Source of the DNA: JAJFFW01 sp965263375 | GTDB taxonomy: Bacteria > Pseudomonadota > Alphaproteobacteria > Caulobacterales > Parvularculaceae | Assembly: GCA_965263375.1 (NCBI GenBank) | Contig: OZ253669.1 | Location: 1,550,001 to 1,614,000, forward strand | Reading direction: 5' to 3' | Length of the DNA: 64,000 nucleotides | Shown here: one piece after another, positions 16,299 through 24,819 of the stretch | How positions within the stretch are numbered: position 1 is the stretch's first letter | How the letters are laid out: every line of letters begins with the position of its first letter | Program-made: the position numbers and the translations under genes | Notes under the pieces: model-generated | What the model saw: the letters and a program-made list of their open reading frames with translations, nothing else | Told to the model about the DNA's origin: nothing | The model's database searches: none

Positions 16299-17096
16299 AT
16301 GGATGCTGACGCCATTGCCTATATGACCGAGCATATGATGTGCTCACCTGAACTAGCCACCTATCTCGTGAGGGAGCGTGCGCGATACCCACTTCAAATT
16401 GCCTGTCGGTACGCAGCACAAAAAATGGAATTAGAGCCGAGTGCACTTAAAAGAGATCTGCTTAGCGCAATCGAATGCGATAAAATCAAAATCACTAAAG
16501 TCTCGAGCAGTCCAGGGACAACCTGCTTTGGTGAAGTAAGGGCAGCGGAATGGCAATCGCCTTCATGTGTTCCCATTCTTTTCACTGAAATTTCTCGGAC
16601 AGATGAATATGAAGACACCAACCCCGCTTGGCACGAGTTATCACGTCCCGCTTATAGGGATATAATTCCGTCCAACCCAAGTCTCCAAACCCCTTACAGT
16701 TACGCAGGTAAAGGTTCTGCAGTTGAGCAAGCGATTTATCTCTTCGATCCAAATGAAATTTGTGACTGGGCTCAAAGAATGTATCAACAATCTGAGAAAG
16801 GCACTGCACGTAAAAAAAAGGCGGGTGGTCCGAAGAAGAAGTGGGATTATGATGAAATCCAAAAATTAGCCTTAGCAAGGATGTTAATAGATTCGCGAAT
16901 ACCTGATTCCCAAGCTGAAGTAATGCGCTATTTAAGAACCGCTTTTTCAATTCTTGGTTATCAAGAAGATGCCGATGATAGGCTTGGCCAACCTAAGTCA
17001 GATTCATCACTGCAAGATTATGCCGATGAAATATTAAGGCTGATTGATAGGGCAGGCGACAGCCCATCACAATCTCTCTCCATGCATCACCGCTAA
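16299..17096 (+). CDS. Hypothetical protein of the integrative element, 265 residues
   Basis: The ATG at 16299 is chosen because GAGGTG lies 8 bases upstream. The N-terminal ~50 residues (AYMTEHMMCSPELATYLVRE) look helical. A proline-rich variable middle follows, then a lysine-rich stretch GTARKKKAGGPKKKWDYDEI, and a helical C-terminus (LARMLIDSRIPDSQAEVMRY). The basic patch suggests nucleic-acid binding. Similar unknown proteins occur between the integrase and AlpA genes of proteobacterial islands. I cannot assign a function. Confidence 0.6.
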   Translation: MDADAIAYMTEHMMCSPELATYLVRERARYPLQIACRYAAQKMELEPSALKRDLLSAIECDKIKITKVSSSPGTTCFGEVRAAEWQSPSCVPILFTEISRTDEYEDTNPAWHELSRPAYRDIIPSNPSLQTPYSYAGKGSAVEQAIYLFDPNEICDWAQRMYQQSEKGTARKKKAGGPKKKWDYDEIQKLALARMLIDSRIPDSQAEVMRYLRTAFSILGYQEDADDRLGQPKSDSSLQDYADEILRLIDRAGDSPSQSLSMHHR

Positions 17097-17176
17097 CTAG
17101 TTACCGGTGATACCGGTGGAACGCTCCGGCAATCCAATCAATTCTCCTGGCATCTTGATTCGTAGGAGAATTTTTT

Positions 17177-17416
17177 ATGGTTGTTATAAGACCGAAGGCC
17201 TTTGAGGCCCCAAAATCAAAAAGCTATTTGCGTACGAACGCTGCAGCCGACTATGTCGGCCTCGCCGTTTCGACCATGGCCAAAGCGCGCGTCGAAGGTT
17301 GGGGGCCTCCGTACATTAAGACGGGTCGCATTATCCTGTATGATCGTGATGACCTTGATAATTGGCTAGCCAGTCGAAAAAGAACGTCAACCTCCGACGC
17401 TGGAGGTGTGAAATGA
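17177..17416 (+). CDS. AlpA/excisionase-like helix-turn-helix protein
   Basis: A 79-residue protein with a MerR/AlpA-type winged HTH: YLRTNAAADYVGLAVSTMAK is the HTH, GPPYIKTGRIILYDRDDLDN the wing, and WLASRK the closing helix, matching the HTH_17 pattern. Proteins of this kind act as excisionases or activators of integrase and element genes. The ATG has GGAG about 10 bases upstream. Its stop overlaps the next start (ATGA at 17413-17416), so the two are coupled. Confidence 0.85.
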   Translation: MVVIRPKAFEAPKSKSYLRTNAAADYVGLAVSTMAKARVEGWGPPYIKTGRIILYDRDDLDNWLASRKRTSTSDAGGVK

Positions 17417-17754
17417 GCCAGAGCCTCATTCAAAATACTCTCCATTTTGAAAAGCAAGCCTATACAACCATGCTTGATCTCTACGCAAATGCAATGCATT
17501 CGTTAGACGAAGCAAAGCAATCCACTTGGCAGTGGAAAAGAGCGAACAATCTATTTTCCGAGGCTTGCGCCTTAGTCCTAGGTGAATTATCGGATGAGGA
17601 GTTCAAGCTATCACAACAATTATTCCGACTAGCCGGCGCGTATCTCGTTGAGTTGGAGATTGATGTTTGCGATTTTCCTCTATTACCAGTTGACCCAACC
17701 CGTTGGACTGAGGTGCGTGAAGCGTTTGACCTCTGTCCCGAAGAGCGGGGATAA
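17413..17754 (+). CDS. Hypothetical protein of the integrative element, 113 residues
   Basis: Starts at the ATG overlapping the AlpA stop and ends 2 bp before the DUF3987 start, so it is tightly embedded in an operon. It is mostly helical (HFEKQAYTTMLDLYANAMHS, ACALVLGELSDEEFKLSQQL), without a membrane segment or recognised motif. It may be a partner or loader of the P-loop protein that follows; this rests only on gene spacing. Confidence 0.65.
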   Translation: MSQSLIQNTLHFEKQAYTTMLDLYANAMHSLDEAKQSTWQWKRANNLFSEACALVLGELSDEEFKLSQQLFRLAGAYLVELEIDVCDFPLLPVDPTRWTEVREAFDLCPEERG

Positions 17755-17756
17755 GC

Positions 17757-19295
17757 ATGCCAGCAAATATACCAGTATCAGCAGCCCATGAACAGGCAGC
17801 AAAAGCAGCCTTAAAGAGTGGTAAGCAATTAAGCCCTGATGATTGCGCCTGGACTACGCCGGACATGAGTGTCGTGAACGAGGGCCGCGTACCGCCACCA
17901 AAATTGCCGCTCGATCTATTTCATGAAGAAATATCTACAACGGTTACAGCCATTGCGGCCTCAAAATCCGCACCACCAGATTATATCCTCGGCAGTGTTT
18001 TATCGGCCAGTGCGTCACTCGTCGGCAATGCGCGATGGTTCCAGCCACAATCAGGCTGGGAGGAACCTTGTGCCATTTGGACCTGTCTTGTCGGGCGCCC
18101 CTCGGCGGGCAAAACGCCAGCTCAGCGACCCATTCAGCACCTCTTGAAAGATATTGAACGAACACGGATGGGCGATTTTCATAAGAAGCTTCGGCAATTC
18201 GCTGCTGATGTTGAAAAGGCAAAGTTGATTACGGAGACCTGGCGTGATGACTGTAAGCAAGCGCACAACTCCAATACGCCTGTTCCTCCGTTGCCTGATG
18301 ATGCTGTTGAACCAGTCGCCCCAGCGCGGCCCCGAACGCTCGTTCAAGATGTTACCGTTGAGGAGCTGGCTGCGATTGTACAGTCAAATCCAAGGGGACT
18401 ACTTGTCTTTAGAGATGAGCTCAGCGGTCTTTTAGGAAATTTTGGGCGATATGGCTCCGATGGGGATAGAGCCATGTATATCGAGGCGTATAACGGCGAA
18501 CTGTATGTGGTTGATCGACGGAAAAACGATACGCCAATTCAAATTGATCATTTAACGCTTTCCATTAGTGGCGGTATTCAGCCAGACAAATTGAACACAC
18601 TGCTGCTTTCAGGCGATAATGACGGGTTTTCGGCGAGGTTTCTATATTTTTGGCCGGACCCAGTTCGGCCAGAAAAAGTAGAGCATGATTATGACATCAG
18701 TATGCTAACTCATGCCTTTGGCCGCCTTGAAGAATTACAAATGGAAGAAGCTGATGGGCGTTTTCGGCCTGTGATCATGAAGTTAGCAGAGCCGGAATTG
18801 TTGCTGTCATACAGACAACGCCTCTTTGATTATGAAGAAAACTCTATTGGCGTGCTTGGCAGTTTTATTGGAAAGCTACCAGGGATTTGCGTGCGTCTAG
18901 CTGGACTGATTGAGCTCCTAAATTGGGCTATCAGTGAAAAGGCCGTACCGCCCCAAATGGTTTCTAGGTTATCCTTAGAAACGAGTATCCAGTTCTTAAA
19001 TACATACATGATTCCGATGTCGAAACGAGTATTTAATGATGCAGTTATTCCAGTTGAAGATAGAAACGCAGCGCTTGTTGCTAAGCATATTCTAAAAAAT
19101 AGAATATCGCGGTTTAACGCTCGTCAAGCGCGCAAGGATTGGCGTCTGCCCGGACTACGTGAAGCAAAAGATATGGATGCTGCGTTAGGCGTTCTTGTTG
19201 AAAGCGGTTGGGTGCGGAACGTTGGAACGCGAGATGGTGGGACCAAAGGCCAACGCAAAAAGGATTATGTGATCAACCCTGCAGTGTTCGCTTGA
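17757..19295 (+). CDS. DUF3987 (YfjI-like) P-loop protein of the integrative element
   Basis: A 512-residue protein with a P-loop-like segment VGRPSAGKT (residues 112-120), fitting the DUF3987/YfjI family. These proteins occur in mobile elements and are thought to be replication-related ATPases similar to primase-associated helicases; direct biochemistry is scarce. Residues about 215-235 (NPRGLLVFRDELSGLLGNFG) fit the Walker-B-like position, and LTLSISGGIQPDKL fits a sensor segment. The C-terminal ~80 residues resemble a winged helix. It is followed by a cluster of short repeats that could be its target. Element replication or copy control is the likely role (inference). Confidence 0.82.
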   Translation: MPANIPVSAAHEQAAKAALKSGKQLSPDDCAWTTPDMSVVNEGRVPPPKLPLDLFHEEISTTVTAIAASKSAPPDYILGSVLSASASLVGNARWFQPQSGWEEPCAIWTCLVGRPSAGKTPAQRPIQHLLKDIERTRMGDFHKKLRQFAADVEKAKLITETWRDDCKQAHNSNTPVPPLPDDAVEPVAPARPRTLVQDVTVEELAAIVQSNPRGLLVFRDELSGLLGNFGRYGSDGDRAMYIEAYNGELYVVDRRKNDTPIQIDHLTLSISGGIQPDKLNTLLLSGDNDGFSARFLYFWPDPVRPEKVEHDYDISMLTHAFGRLEELQMEEADGRFRPVIMKLAEPELLLSYRQRLFDYEENSIGVLGSFIGKLPGICVRLAGLIELLNWAISEKAVPPQMVSRLSLETSIQFLNTYMIPMSKRVFNDAVIPVEDRNAALVAKHILKNRISRFNARQARKDWRLPGLREAKDMDAALGVLVESGWVRNVGTRDGGTKGQRKKDYVINPAVFA

Positions 19296-19317
19296 TGGAA
19301 TGCGCCGCGCCTACCCT

Positions 19318-19440
19318 GTGCCATTAGGTCCATTAGATCCATTAGCTCGACCTTTTGGTCCTAATGGATCTAATGGCACGCGGTCTAAATATTTGAAATC
19401 ATATTTAAGGTGCTAGTGGAGCTATTGGCCCTAATGGCCA
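19318..19440. repeat. Cluster of CCATTAG repeats forming a large hairpin
   Basis: CCATTAG occurs three times in direct orientation at a 9-bp period (19321, 19330, 19339), and its complement CTAATGG at 19361, 19370 and 19431. The two blocks pair as an imperfect stem (left arm 19318-19345, right arm 19361-19379) with one extra 9-bp unit bulged out. No T tract follows. The periodic layout just after a DUF3987 gene resembles iterons or an origin, or an operator upstream of the membrane-protein gene. Confidence 0.7.
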
Positions 19441-19592
19441 CCGGTTGTGTCTGACAGAACATTGTGGATAGAATTTCTAAACTAGGCGGATTTAGGGCCA
19501 AACTATTTCATTTATCGTTTTTTGGCTCGTATTCCCATCGAGTGAGCTCTTGGTTAAGGTATGCAGGGTGACGGCTATGGGCGGGGGAACAT

Positions 19593-20441
19593 ATGGCTCT
19601 AATGGATTTCATTCTTTATCGACTATTTCCAATTTTACTTGGCAGTTTGTCGGTCGCATACCTGCTCTGGAGCGGGCTTCAGCTCGATCTGACTGCAATT
19701 ATAGAGCAGGTTCTAAGCGGGCTGGATGCCGCGCTCATCGCAACTATCGGCGTGCTTGGCGGGTTGATAGCGTCACGGATTATTGAGTTCATAGCATCTA
19801 CAGGTCTGGTCTTTGATCTCAGCCTGGACGAGAGGTGGCGATATCTTACTTCACTCAGCTGGCTCTACTTCATCCGCGATTTTTATAACTTCAAAAGTTA
19901 TGGACAGACCGTCAATATTGTCGCGAGCTTTGTAACTGGTTTGATCGCTATTCTGTTCTTCCCTTTAATGGGAGGCCTTTGGGGCGCTGAAAATGGAAGC
20001 TATCTAGAGAAATTCCTATTTGGTTTCTTCCCGCTCTTGGGATTTTTATTTTACTGGATCGTGATGACGACGTTTAGCGGGTTCATCAGTCGGCCGGAAA
20101 TCAATCGAAAACGTGGTTTAAGCATGAGCTATTGGGAGTATGTGGGCTCGCGCTATCGTCTTTCGTTTACTCGCTTTATTGTTGGCGTGATTATCTTGGC
20201 AGCCCTCTTGCCGTTTGTCGGAACGTCCATTCCCACGATATTCATCTTGTTTGTTTTATGGATTGGCCTTGCCGTGGAGTGGCTGCGTCGCGGTATTCCG
20301 CAAGCGCTTGATGAAGCCCGTCAGCAGAATTTAACTCTTGGAAGAGCCTTGCTGCAGGGTGGGAATGTCAACCTCGGCCTTAACATGCTGGCGGCTGTCG
20401 CTGGCGGGGTGTTTATTGTCTTGCTTGGATCGGTTGTGTGA
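19593..20441 (+). CDS. Polytopic membrane protein paired with the nuclease-NACHT gene
   Basis: A 282-residue membrane protein with about seven hydrophobic segments (near residues 8-27, 45-66, 107-127, 138-160, 193-212, 214-232 and 262-281). A charged cytoplasmic-type loop lies around residues 75-105 (DERWRYLTSLSWLYFIRDFY) and another between segments 4 and 5 (RPEINRKRGLSMSYWEYVGS). I do not recognise the family. The ATG follows GCGGGGGAAC. Its stop overlaps the start of an 18-codon frame that in turn overlaps the start of the NACHT gene, so all three are probably co-translated. It could be a membrane effector or sensor of the module (inference). Confidence 0.8.
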   Translation: MALMDFILYRLFPILLGSLSVAYLLWSGLQLDLTAIIEQVLSGLDAALIATIGVLGGLIASRIIEFIASTGLVFDLSLDERWRYLTSLSWLYFIRDFYNFKSYGQTVNIVASFVTGLIAILFFPLMGGLWGAENGSYLEKFLFGFFPLLGFLFYWIVMTTFSGFISRPEINRKRGLSMSYWEYVGSRYRLSFTRFIVGVIILAALLPFVGTSIPTIFILFVLWIGLAVEWLRRGIPQALDEARQQNLTLGRALLQGGNVNLGLNMLAAVAGGVFIVLLGSVV

Positions 20442-20497
20442 TGGAGCAAATATTCCAAAGCTGGTGGGGATACAATAACGAGAACGGTATCGTGTAA
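20441..20497 (+). CDS. 18-residue linking ORF between membrane protein and NACHT genes
   Basis: The frame encodes MEQIFQSWWGYNNENGIV. Its ATG shares one base with the TGA of the membrane-protein gene (TGATG at 20439-20443) and its TAA shares one base with the ATG of the NACHT gene (TAATG at 20495-20499), filling the spacer exactly. No strong ribosome-binding site precedes the NACHT start. The arrangement suggests a translational relay rather than a functional peptide, although a small product is possible. Confidence 0.5.
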   Translation: MEQIFQSWWGYNNENGIV

Positions 20498-22857
20498 TGA
20501 ACAATGCAAAGCTAGCTGGTTTTAAAAACACCACGGCAAAGGGTGATGCGCTCAGGGACACAGTTGCGGCTCTCTTGCGCACGCAACACCCGACAGTTGA
20601 AACTGAGCGGCGTCTTTCAAATTCTAAAAAAGCTGATGTCTTCTTCGAAGATGTTAGATACGGTCGAACGCAGCGTTGCGCAGTTGAATGTAAAAATTAT
20701 GAGGTAGCTTTAACGGCCAATGAACTTCGACGAGACATAATACCTGATTATCAAGGCGCGTACGATGCTCAAGATATTGATGAGCTAATAATAGTAAGTC
20801 GAAGACCTCTGAACGCTGATGCGCAAGCTTTGGTGTCTGCAAATAGATGGGTTTCCCATCGTACGCTCTCGGAGTTAGAAGAAGACTTGCTCGGAATTAG
20901 GCTATATGTTGAAAACCTTGCTCGCACTTTTGGCTGTGATCCGCTTGCAGATTATTATATAGAAACTAGGTTCCAAGATCTTTCTGAGACCGCGTTATCT
21001 GTCATTGAGGAATGGATAAGTAGTGATGTTGTTGCCCCTTTAGCAATTTTAGGTGGCTATGGCGTGGGAAAGACTAGTTTTTCCCGCCGACTAGCAAGTG
21101 TTGCTGCTGAGCAATATCTTGAGGATCAAACACGACGCATTCCAATCTTATTGCCCCTGGGGGAGGTCGTATATGAGACTGAATTAGAGGCTATGTTCGG
21201 AAAGGAGTTTACAGCAAAGCAGCCTAATCGAAACTTTCGTTATGCTACTCTTGAAGCGCTGAATCGTGAAGGGCGATTACTAATCATCTTTGACGGCTTT
21301 GATGAAATGAAGCACGCAATGTCTGCTCAAGAGTTTAGGGCAAATTTTCGGCAGATTAACCGACTTGTGCAAGCAAAATCTAGAGTCGTAATGCTTGGAC
21401 GGCCAAGTGCTTTACCATCAGAAGAACGAAATCTGGTTTTTCGAGGAGAGAGAAAGTGGGCTGAGCAAGTTAAACTTGACCCTAATTTCCCGAAATGGCG
21501 TGAAGTGACCGTTGCCTTTTTCACGCTTCAGGAAGTGCGCATGTTTCTAACAAAATACCTGATTAAACTTGGTGCAGAGAATGATGTTATACCTAAACGT
21601 GTCGAAGAAATCTTTGAGTATGTCGACGAAGATTTATTGAAACGACCCGTACAAGCAAGATTAGTAGCTGAGCTAGCTGCTGACCCTAAAACAGACTTAC
21701 AAGGTTTTACGCGGTACACGCTCTACGATCAATTTATAGCTCAGTTAATTGAGCGAGACGCAGAAAAGAAAGCACGTAGAGATATTCCGGAGGAAGATCG
21801 TGCACGTTTTCAGAGAGGGCTTGCTTGGTGGGCTTGGACAGGAAGAAATTCCATGCAAGGAGCTTTTCATCGTGACGAGATCCCTGTGGAGTTACTACGA
21901 GATGTGCCGTCAGGTGGTGCTGCAGATAATGAGGCAAAACTAAATGAATACATTGTGGCTACTGTTACAGAAGAGAAAGAATCAGGTGTGTTATATTTTG
22001 CACATCGTTCGTTTCAAGAATTCCTAGTTGCACAATATCTTCGAGAGCAGTCACCTTCTCCTCAGCAACACGCGGTTTTTTCTGCTGCCATGACGCCTGA
22101 GGTAATCGAGTTTCTAACATTAAGTGGTGATAAAAAATTTCTTACTCGTTGGTATGGAACATTACCGGAAGCGAATGGACCATTAAGCAAGGCTTATTTT
22201 GATTTGTTTGCCAAAAACATTTCAGTTGTGAATAAAGCAAAAAGTGAGGCACCTTTTCAAATCAGAGCTCCTCAAGTGGGCGTAATTTCGTCTGCGGTAT
22301 TTGGGAAAGACCCTATCTTGAGCGCGGACGAGGCATTGAAACTTTTAATCAATGTGGTGCAAACAGCTAATACTGATAGTGCTGCCTTTGCGCTAATTAC
22401 AATATTACCAATGCTACGATCAAAGCAGGTTATTCCTGCTATAATGAGATCAGTACTAATTCGGCTAGGTCGTGTTGCTGAAATAGTTGGTCCACGAGAT
22501 CGGAGTGTAATAGTAAATATACCAGACGATGATATTGTTGTTAGGCTCCTAAAGAGTGATATCGTATGCCAGCGAACTTCGTCGGGAGGCGCTGCTTTCT
22601 TGCGATGGGAAATAAAAAGAAGTTTTAATGCCCTGCGAGAACAGCTTTGCGAAAAGTTGAATTTAGTAGAGTCGAATTTCTTTGACTCAGCCACTTTTCC
22701 CAAAGTTGCTGAGTGTAAATATAGTTCTGTTCGGGAGGGGCTTCCTACTAAGGAGTTCAAAGATCAGGTCGATAAGATGTATAAAAAAATTGGCCACCCT
22801 CCAAGTATAACTGTGAAGCAGAGTTCACGCCGTAACTCTCGCCGCCGTCGGCGATGA
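20497..22857 (+). CDS. Nuclease-NACHT STAND NTPase, probable anti-phage effector
   Basis: A 786-residue protein. Residues ~10-140 form a PD-(D/E)xK (Mrr/restriction-like) nuclease domain: Asp47 in KKADVFF and Glu64-Cys-Lys66 in CAVECKNY are the expected catalytic residues. A NACHT NTPase follows: Walker A GGYGVGKTS (186-194), Walker B LLIIFDGFDE (261-270) and a sensor-like MLGRPS near residue 302. The NACHT winged-helix signature FAHRSFQEFLVAQYL lies near residue 503. The ~250-residue C-terminus shows no obvious TPR or WD repeats and ends in a very basic RRNSRRRRR tail. Bacterial NACHT proteins and Avs proteins with N-terminal nucleases defend against phage by sensing viral components and cutting DNA; this one is shorter than typical Avs. 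AT-rich relative to core genes. Confidence 0.88.
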   Translation: MNNAKLAGFKNTTAKGDALRDTVAALLRTQHPTVETERRLSNSKKADVFFEDVRYGRTQRCAVECKNYEVALTANELRRDIIPDYQGAYDAQDIDELIIVSRRPLNADAQALVSANRWVSHRTLSELEEDLLGIRLYVENLARTFGCDPLADYYIETRFQDLSETALSVIEEWISSDVVAPLAILGGYGVGKTSFSRRLASVAAEQYLEDQTRRIPILLPLGEVVYETELEAMFGKEFTAKQPNRNFRYATLEALNREGRLLIIFDGFDEMKHAMSAQEFRANFRQINRLVQAKSRVVMLGRPSALPSEERNLVFRGERKWAEQVKLDPNFPKWREVTVAFFTLQEVRMFLTKYLIKLGAENDVIPKRVEEIFEYVDEDLLKRPVQARLVAELAADPKTDLQGFTRYTLYDQFIAQLIERDAEKKARRDIPEEDRARFQRGLAWWAWTGRNSMQGAFHRDEIPVELLRDVPSGGAADNEAKLNEYIVATVTEEKESGVLYFAHRSFQEFLVAQYLREQSPSPQQHAVFSAAMTPEVIEFLTLSGDKKFLTRWYGTLPEANGPLSKAYFDLFAKNISVVNKAKSEAPFQIRAPQVGVISSAVFGKDPILSADEALKLLINVVQTANTDSAAFALITILPMLRSKQVIPAIMRSVLIRLGRVAEIVGPRDRSVIVNIPDDDIVVRLLKSDIVCQRTSSGGAAFLRWEIKRSFNALREQLCEKLNLVESNFFDSATFPKVAECKYSSVREGLPTKEFKDQVDKMYKKIGHPPSITVKQSSRRNSRRRRR

Positions 22858-22925
22858 TCTTATTTATCAGCCTAACCAGTAAGAATTTGCGTTGGAGCAT
22901 ATAAGGAAGTCGTTTATTGAAACGC

Positions 22926-23570
22926 TTACTGTTGTTTCAGAGACGCGATAGTCAACTCTTCAGGATTCAAAGCATTTTGGTATTTAATGCGTTGAACCGT
23001 CCCAACCCCTACAGAGTATTTTTTAGCGATTTTACGAATGCCTGCATTACCGGCAGCTATTGCCTTTGTGATTTCCTCCTCTAGCTGTGTATCGATCTTT
23101 GGTCGTCCGAGTTTGACGCCATTCGTTTTTGCACGTTCTAAGCCAGCTTTGACGCGTTCTTTGATAATGGCTCGTTCAAACTCTGCGAAGACGCCCATCA
23201 TTTGGAACATGGCTTTCCCGGCTGGCGTCGTCGTGTCTAAGCCTTGTTGGTGGAGCACAAGGTCAATGTTTAGGGCATGGAGTTCAGTCAAAAATTCGGC
23301 AAGGTCTTGGAGTGATCGGCCAAGGCGATCGACTGACCAAGCGAGGATAACGTCGAATTGACGTTGCACAGCGTCTTTCTGCATTTTCTTGAAAGCGGGA
23401 CGGTCGCTTCGTTTCTTTGCGCCACTGACACCTTGATCGCGATAGATCTGCGATATTGTCCAGCCGGCTTTTTCGGCGACTGCGATCAACGCTTGTTCTT
23501 GGTTCTCAGTGTTTTGCTGGTCGGTGGATACACGCACATAAATCGCCGCCGTCTTTTTGGTCTTGGGCAT
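22926..23570 (-). CDS. Serine resolvase/invertase family recombinase
   Basis: A 214-residue small serine recombinase. The catalytic Ser15 sits in YVRVSTDQQ, with the conserved WSVDRLGRSLQDL and GKAMFQMMGVFAEFERAIIK helices, an RVKAGLERAKTNGVKLGRPK linker and a C-terminal Hin-type HTH (ITKAIAAGNAGIRKIAKKYS). A perfect AAGGAGG ribosome-binding site precedes the ATG. It faces the other element genes and lies next to a 15-bp inverted repeat, which may be its recombination site or operator. It could resolve element multimers or invert a segment. Confidence 0.95.
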   Translation of the reverse strand: MPKTKKTAAIYVRVSTDQQNTENQEQALIAVAEKAGWTISQIYRDQGVSGAKKRSDRPAFKKMQKDAVQRQFDVILAWSVDRLGRSLQDLAEFLTELHALNIDLVLHQQGLDTTTPAGKAMFQMMGVFAEFERAIIKERVKAGLERAKTNGVKLGRPKIDTQLEEEITKAIAAGNAGIRKIAKKYSVGVGTVQRIKYQNALNPEELTIASLKQQ

Positions 23571-23591
23571 AGCCGCCTCCTTGAGCTGATC

Positions 23592-23698
23592 AGGTGTACA
23601 GAAAACAAATGTTTACTGTACAGGCTGAGGCGACATTGAGAATCCAGTAAATATGCGGCCTACTGACTCACTTTCATGGAGGGGTTTTCTGTACACCT
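23592..23698. repeat. 15-bp perfect inverted repeat beside the resolvase gene
   Basis: AGGTGTACAGAAAAC at 23592-23606 and its exact complement at 23684-23698, 77 bp apart, with an additional CTGTACAG palindrome at 23616-23623. The first arm is 22 bp upstream of the resolvase start. The layout fits a res-like or operator region. Confidence 0.75.
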
Positions 23699-23992
23699 AA
23701 TACATGACGTTGAGCGCAATAACTCACAACAAATAATCACCGTCGATTGAGCAGCTTCCTTTTTGCACGATGAGAGAAATTTAGACCCACCCCCGGGGGT
23801 CTCGACCCCACCCCCCGAAAAGGCAGGCCCCCCTGGTTCATTACCGACGGTCTCAGAGCGTTTTAATATTTCAAAAACTTTTCCTCGCTGCCCTCAAAAA
23901 AATTGCGGGGGTTCCTGCGGGGTTCCTTTTGACGCCAAGTGAAAAGCTGACACATGAAGAGAATTTTAAATGGTTGATTTTTCTGGGTTAAA

Positions 23993-24069
<77 letters not shown>

Positions 24070-24192
24070 ACATGCTTGTGGCTTTAAAAGGCCGCTAAGC
24101 GAGGGCGGACTATAGGCGTGGTTTTGACGGATCGCAATTGGCCAATCTAACTTTTTACCGGTTTTCTTGGGGAAAGATAAAAGCAGACGGAT

Positions 24193-24807
24193 TTATTTAC
24201 TTGTTTGCTTGATCGCGTCCACAGCATCAAGTGCGCTAGAGGCGTCATCAAGGGCCTCTTGCGCTTTTTCAAGCCGAGTAAGTAAAAACTGTAGTTGGCG
24301 GCGTTTTTCTGGCGTGAGCGCAGAAGCAGAGGCTGGCCCAGCCGCGGTGGGGGCGTCAAGATCGGCGAGCGTCTGATCGTTTGACGCTTCGCTTGCAGGT
24401 TTAGGGGTGGGCAAGGGGTCTTTCGTCGGGTGGGAACTTTTACGGAATGGATTTTCCGCATGCGGCGGCGCTTTGTCCGCGCTATCCTCATCTAAAAGCG
24501 GGCGCAGTTCAATTGATTGACCGGAGGCGGCAAGACGGCCAAGTTCAGCTATATATTTAACCCCATGTTCCTTGAAGATTTTTTGCACGCCCTTAGTGGT
24601 GTAACGCTCATCATACAGAAGAACCCGAACGCCGCGCAGAATGTCGATATCAACTGGGCGGTAATAACGACGCCCGCCAGCGCGCCGCATCGGTCTGATT
24701 TGGCCAAAAACTTCTTCCCAATGGCGCAGCACATGCTGGGGCACATCAAGTTCGCTGGCGGCTTCGCTGATGGTGCGAAAGGCTTCTGATGATTTTGTAA
24801 CAGCCAT
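24193..24807 (-). CDS. MerR-family transcriptional regulator
   Basis: A 204-residue protein. Residues ~10-80 are a MerR-type winged HTH (FRTISEAASELDVPQHVLRH, RPMRRAGGRRYYRPVDIDIL); the remainder is a low-complexity acidic and proline-rich linker with a short C-terminal coiled-coil-like helix (RRQLQFLLTRLEKAQEALDD). There are no metal-binding cysteines, so it is not a MerR/CueR metal sensor. It directly follows ihfA on the same strand, as in many Alphaproteobacteria; its regulon is not known to me. Confidence 0.9.
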   Translation of the reverse strand: MAVTKSSEAFRTISEAASELDVPQHVLRHWEEVFGQIRPMRRAGGRRYYRPVDIDILRGVRVLLYDERYTTKGVQKIFKEHGVKYIAELGRLAASGQSIELRPLLDEDSADKAPPHAENPFRKSSHPTKDPLPTPKPASEASNDQTLADLDAPTAAGPASASALTPEKRRQLQFLLTRLEKAQEALDDASSALDAVDAIKQTSK

Positions 24808-24819
24808 AATTGGGCCGTA

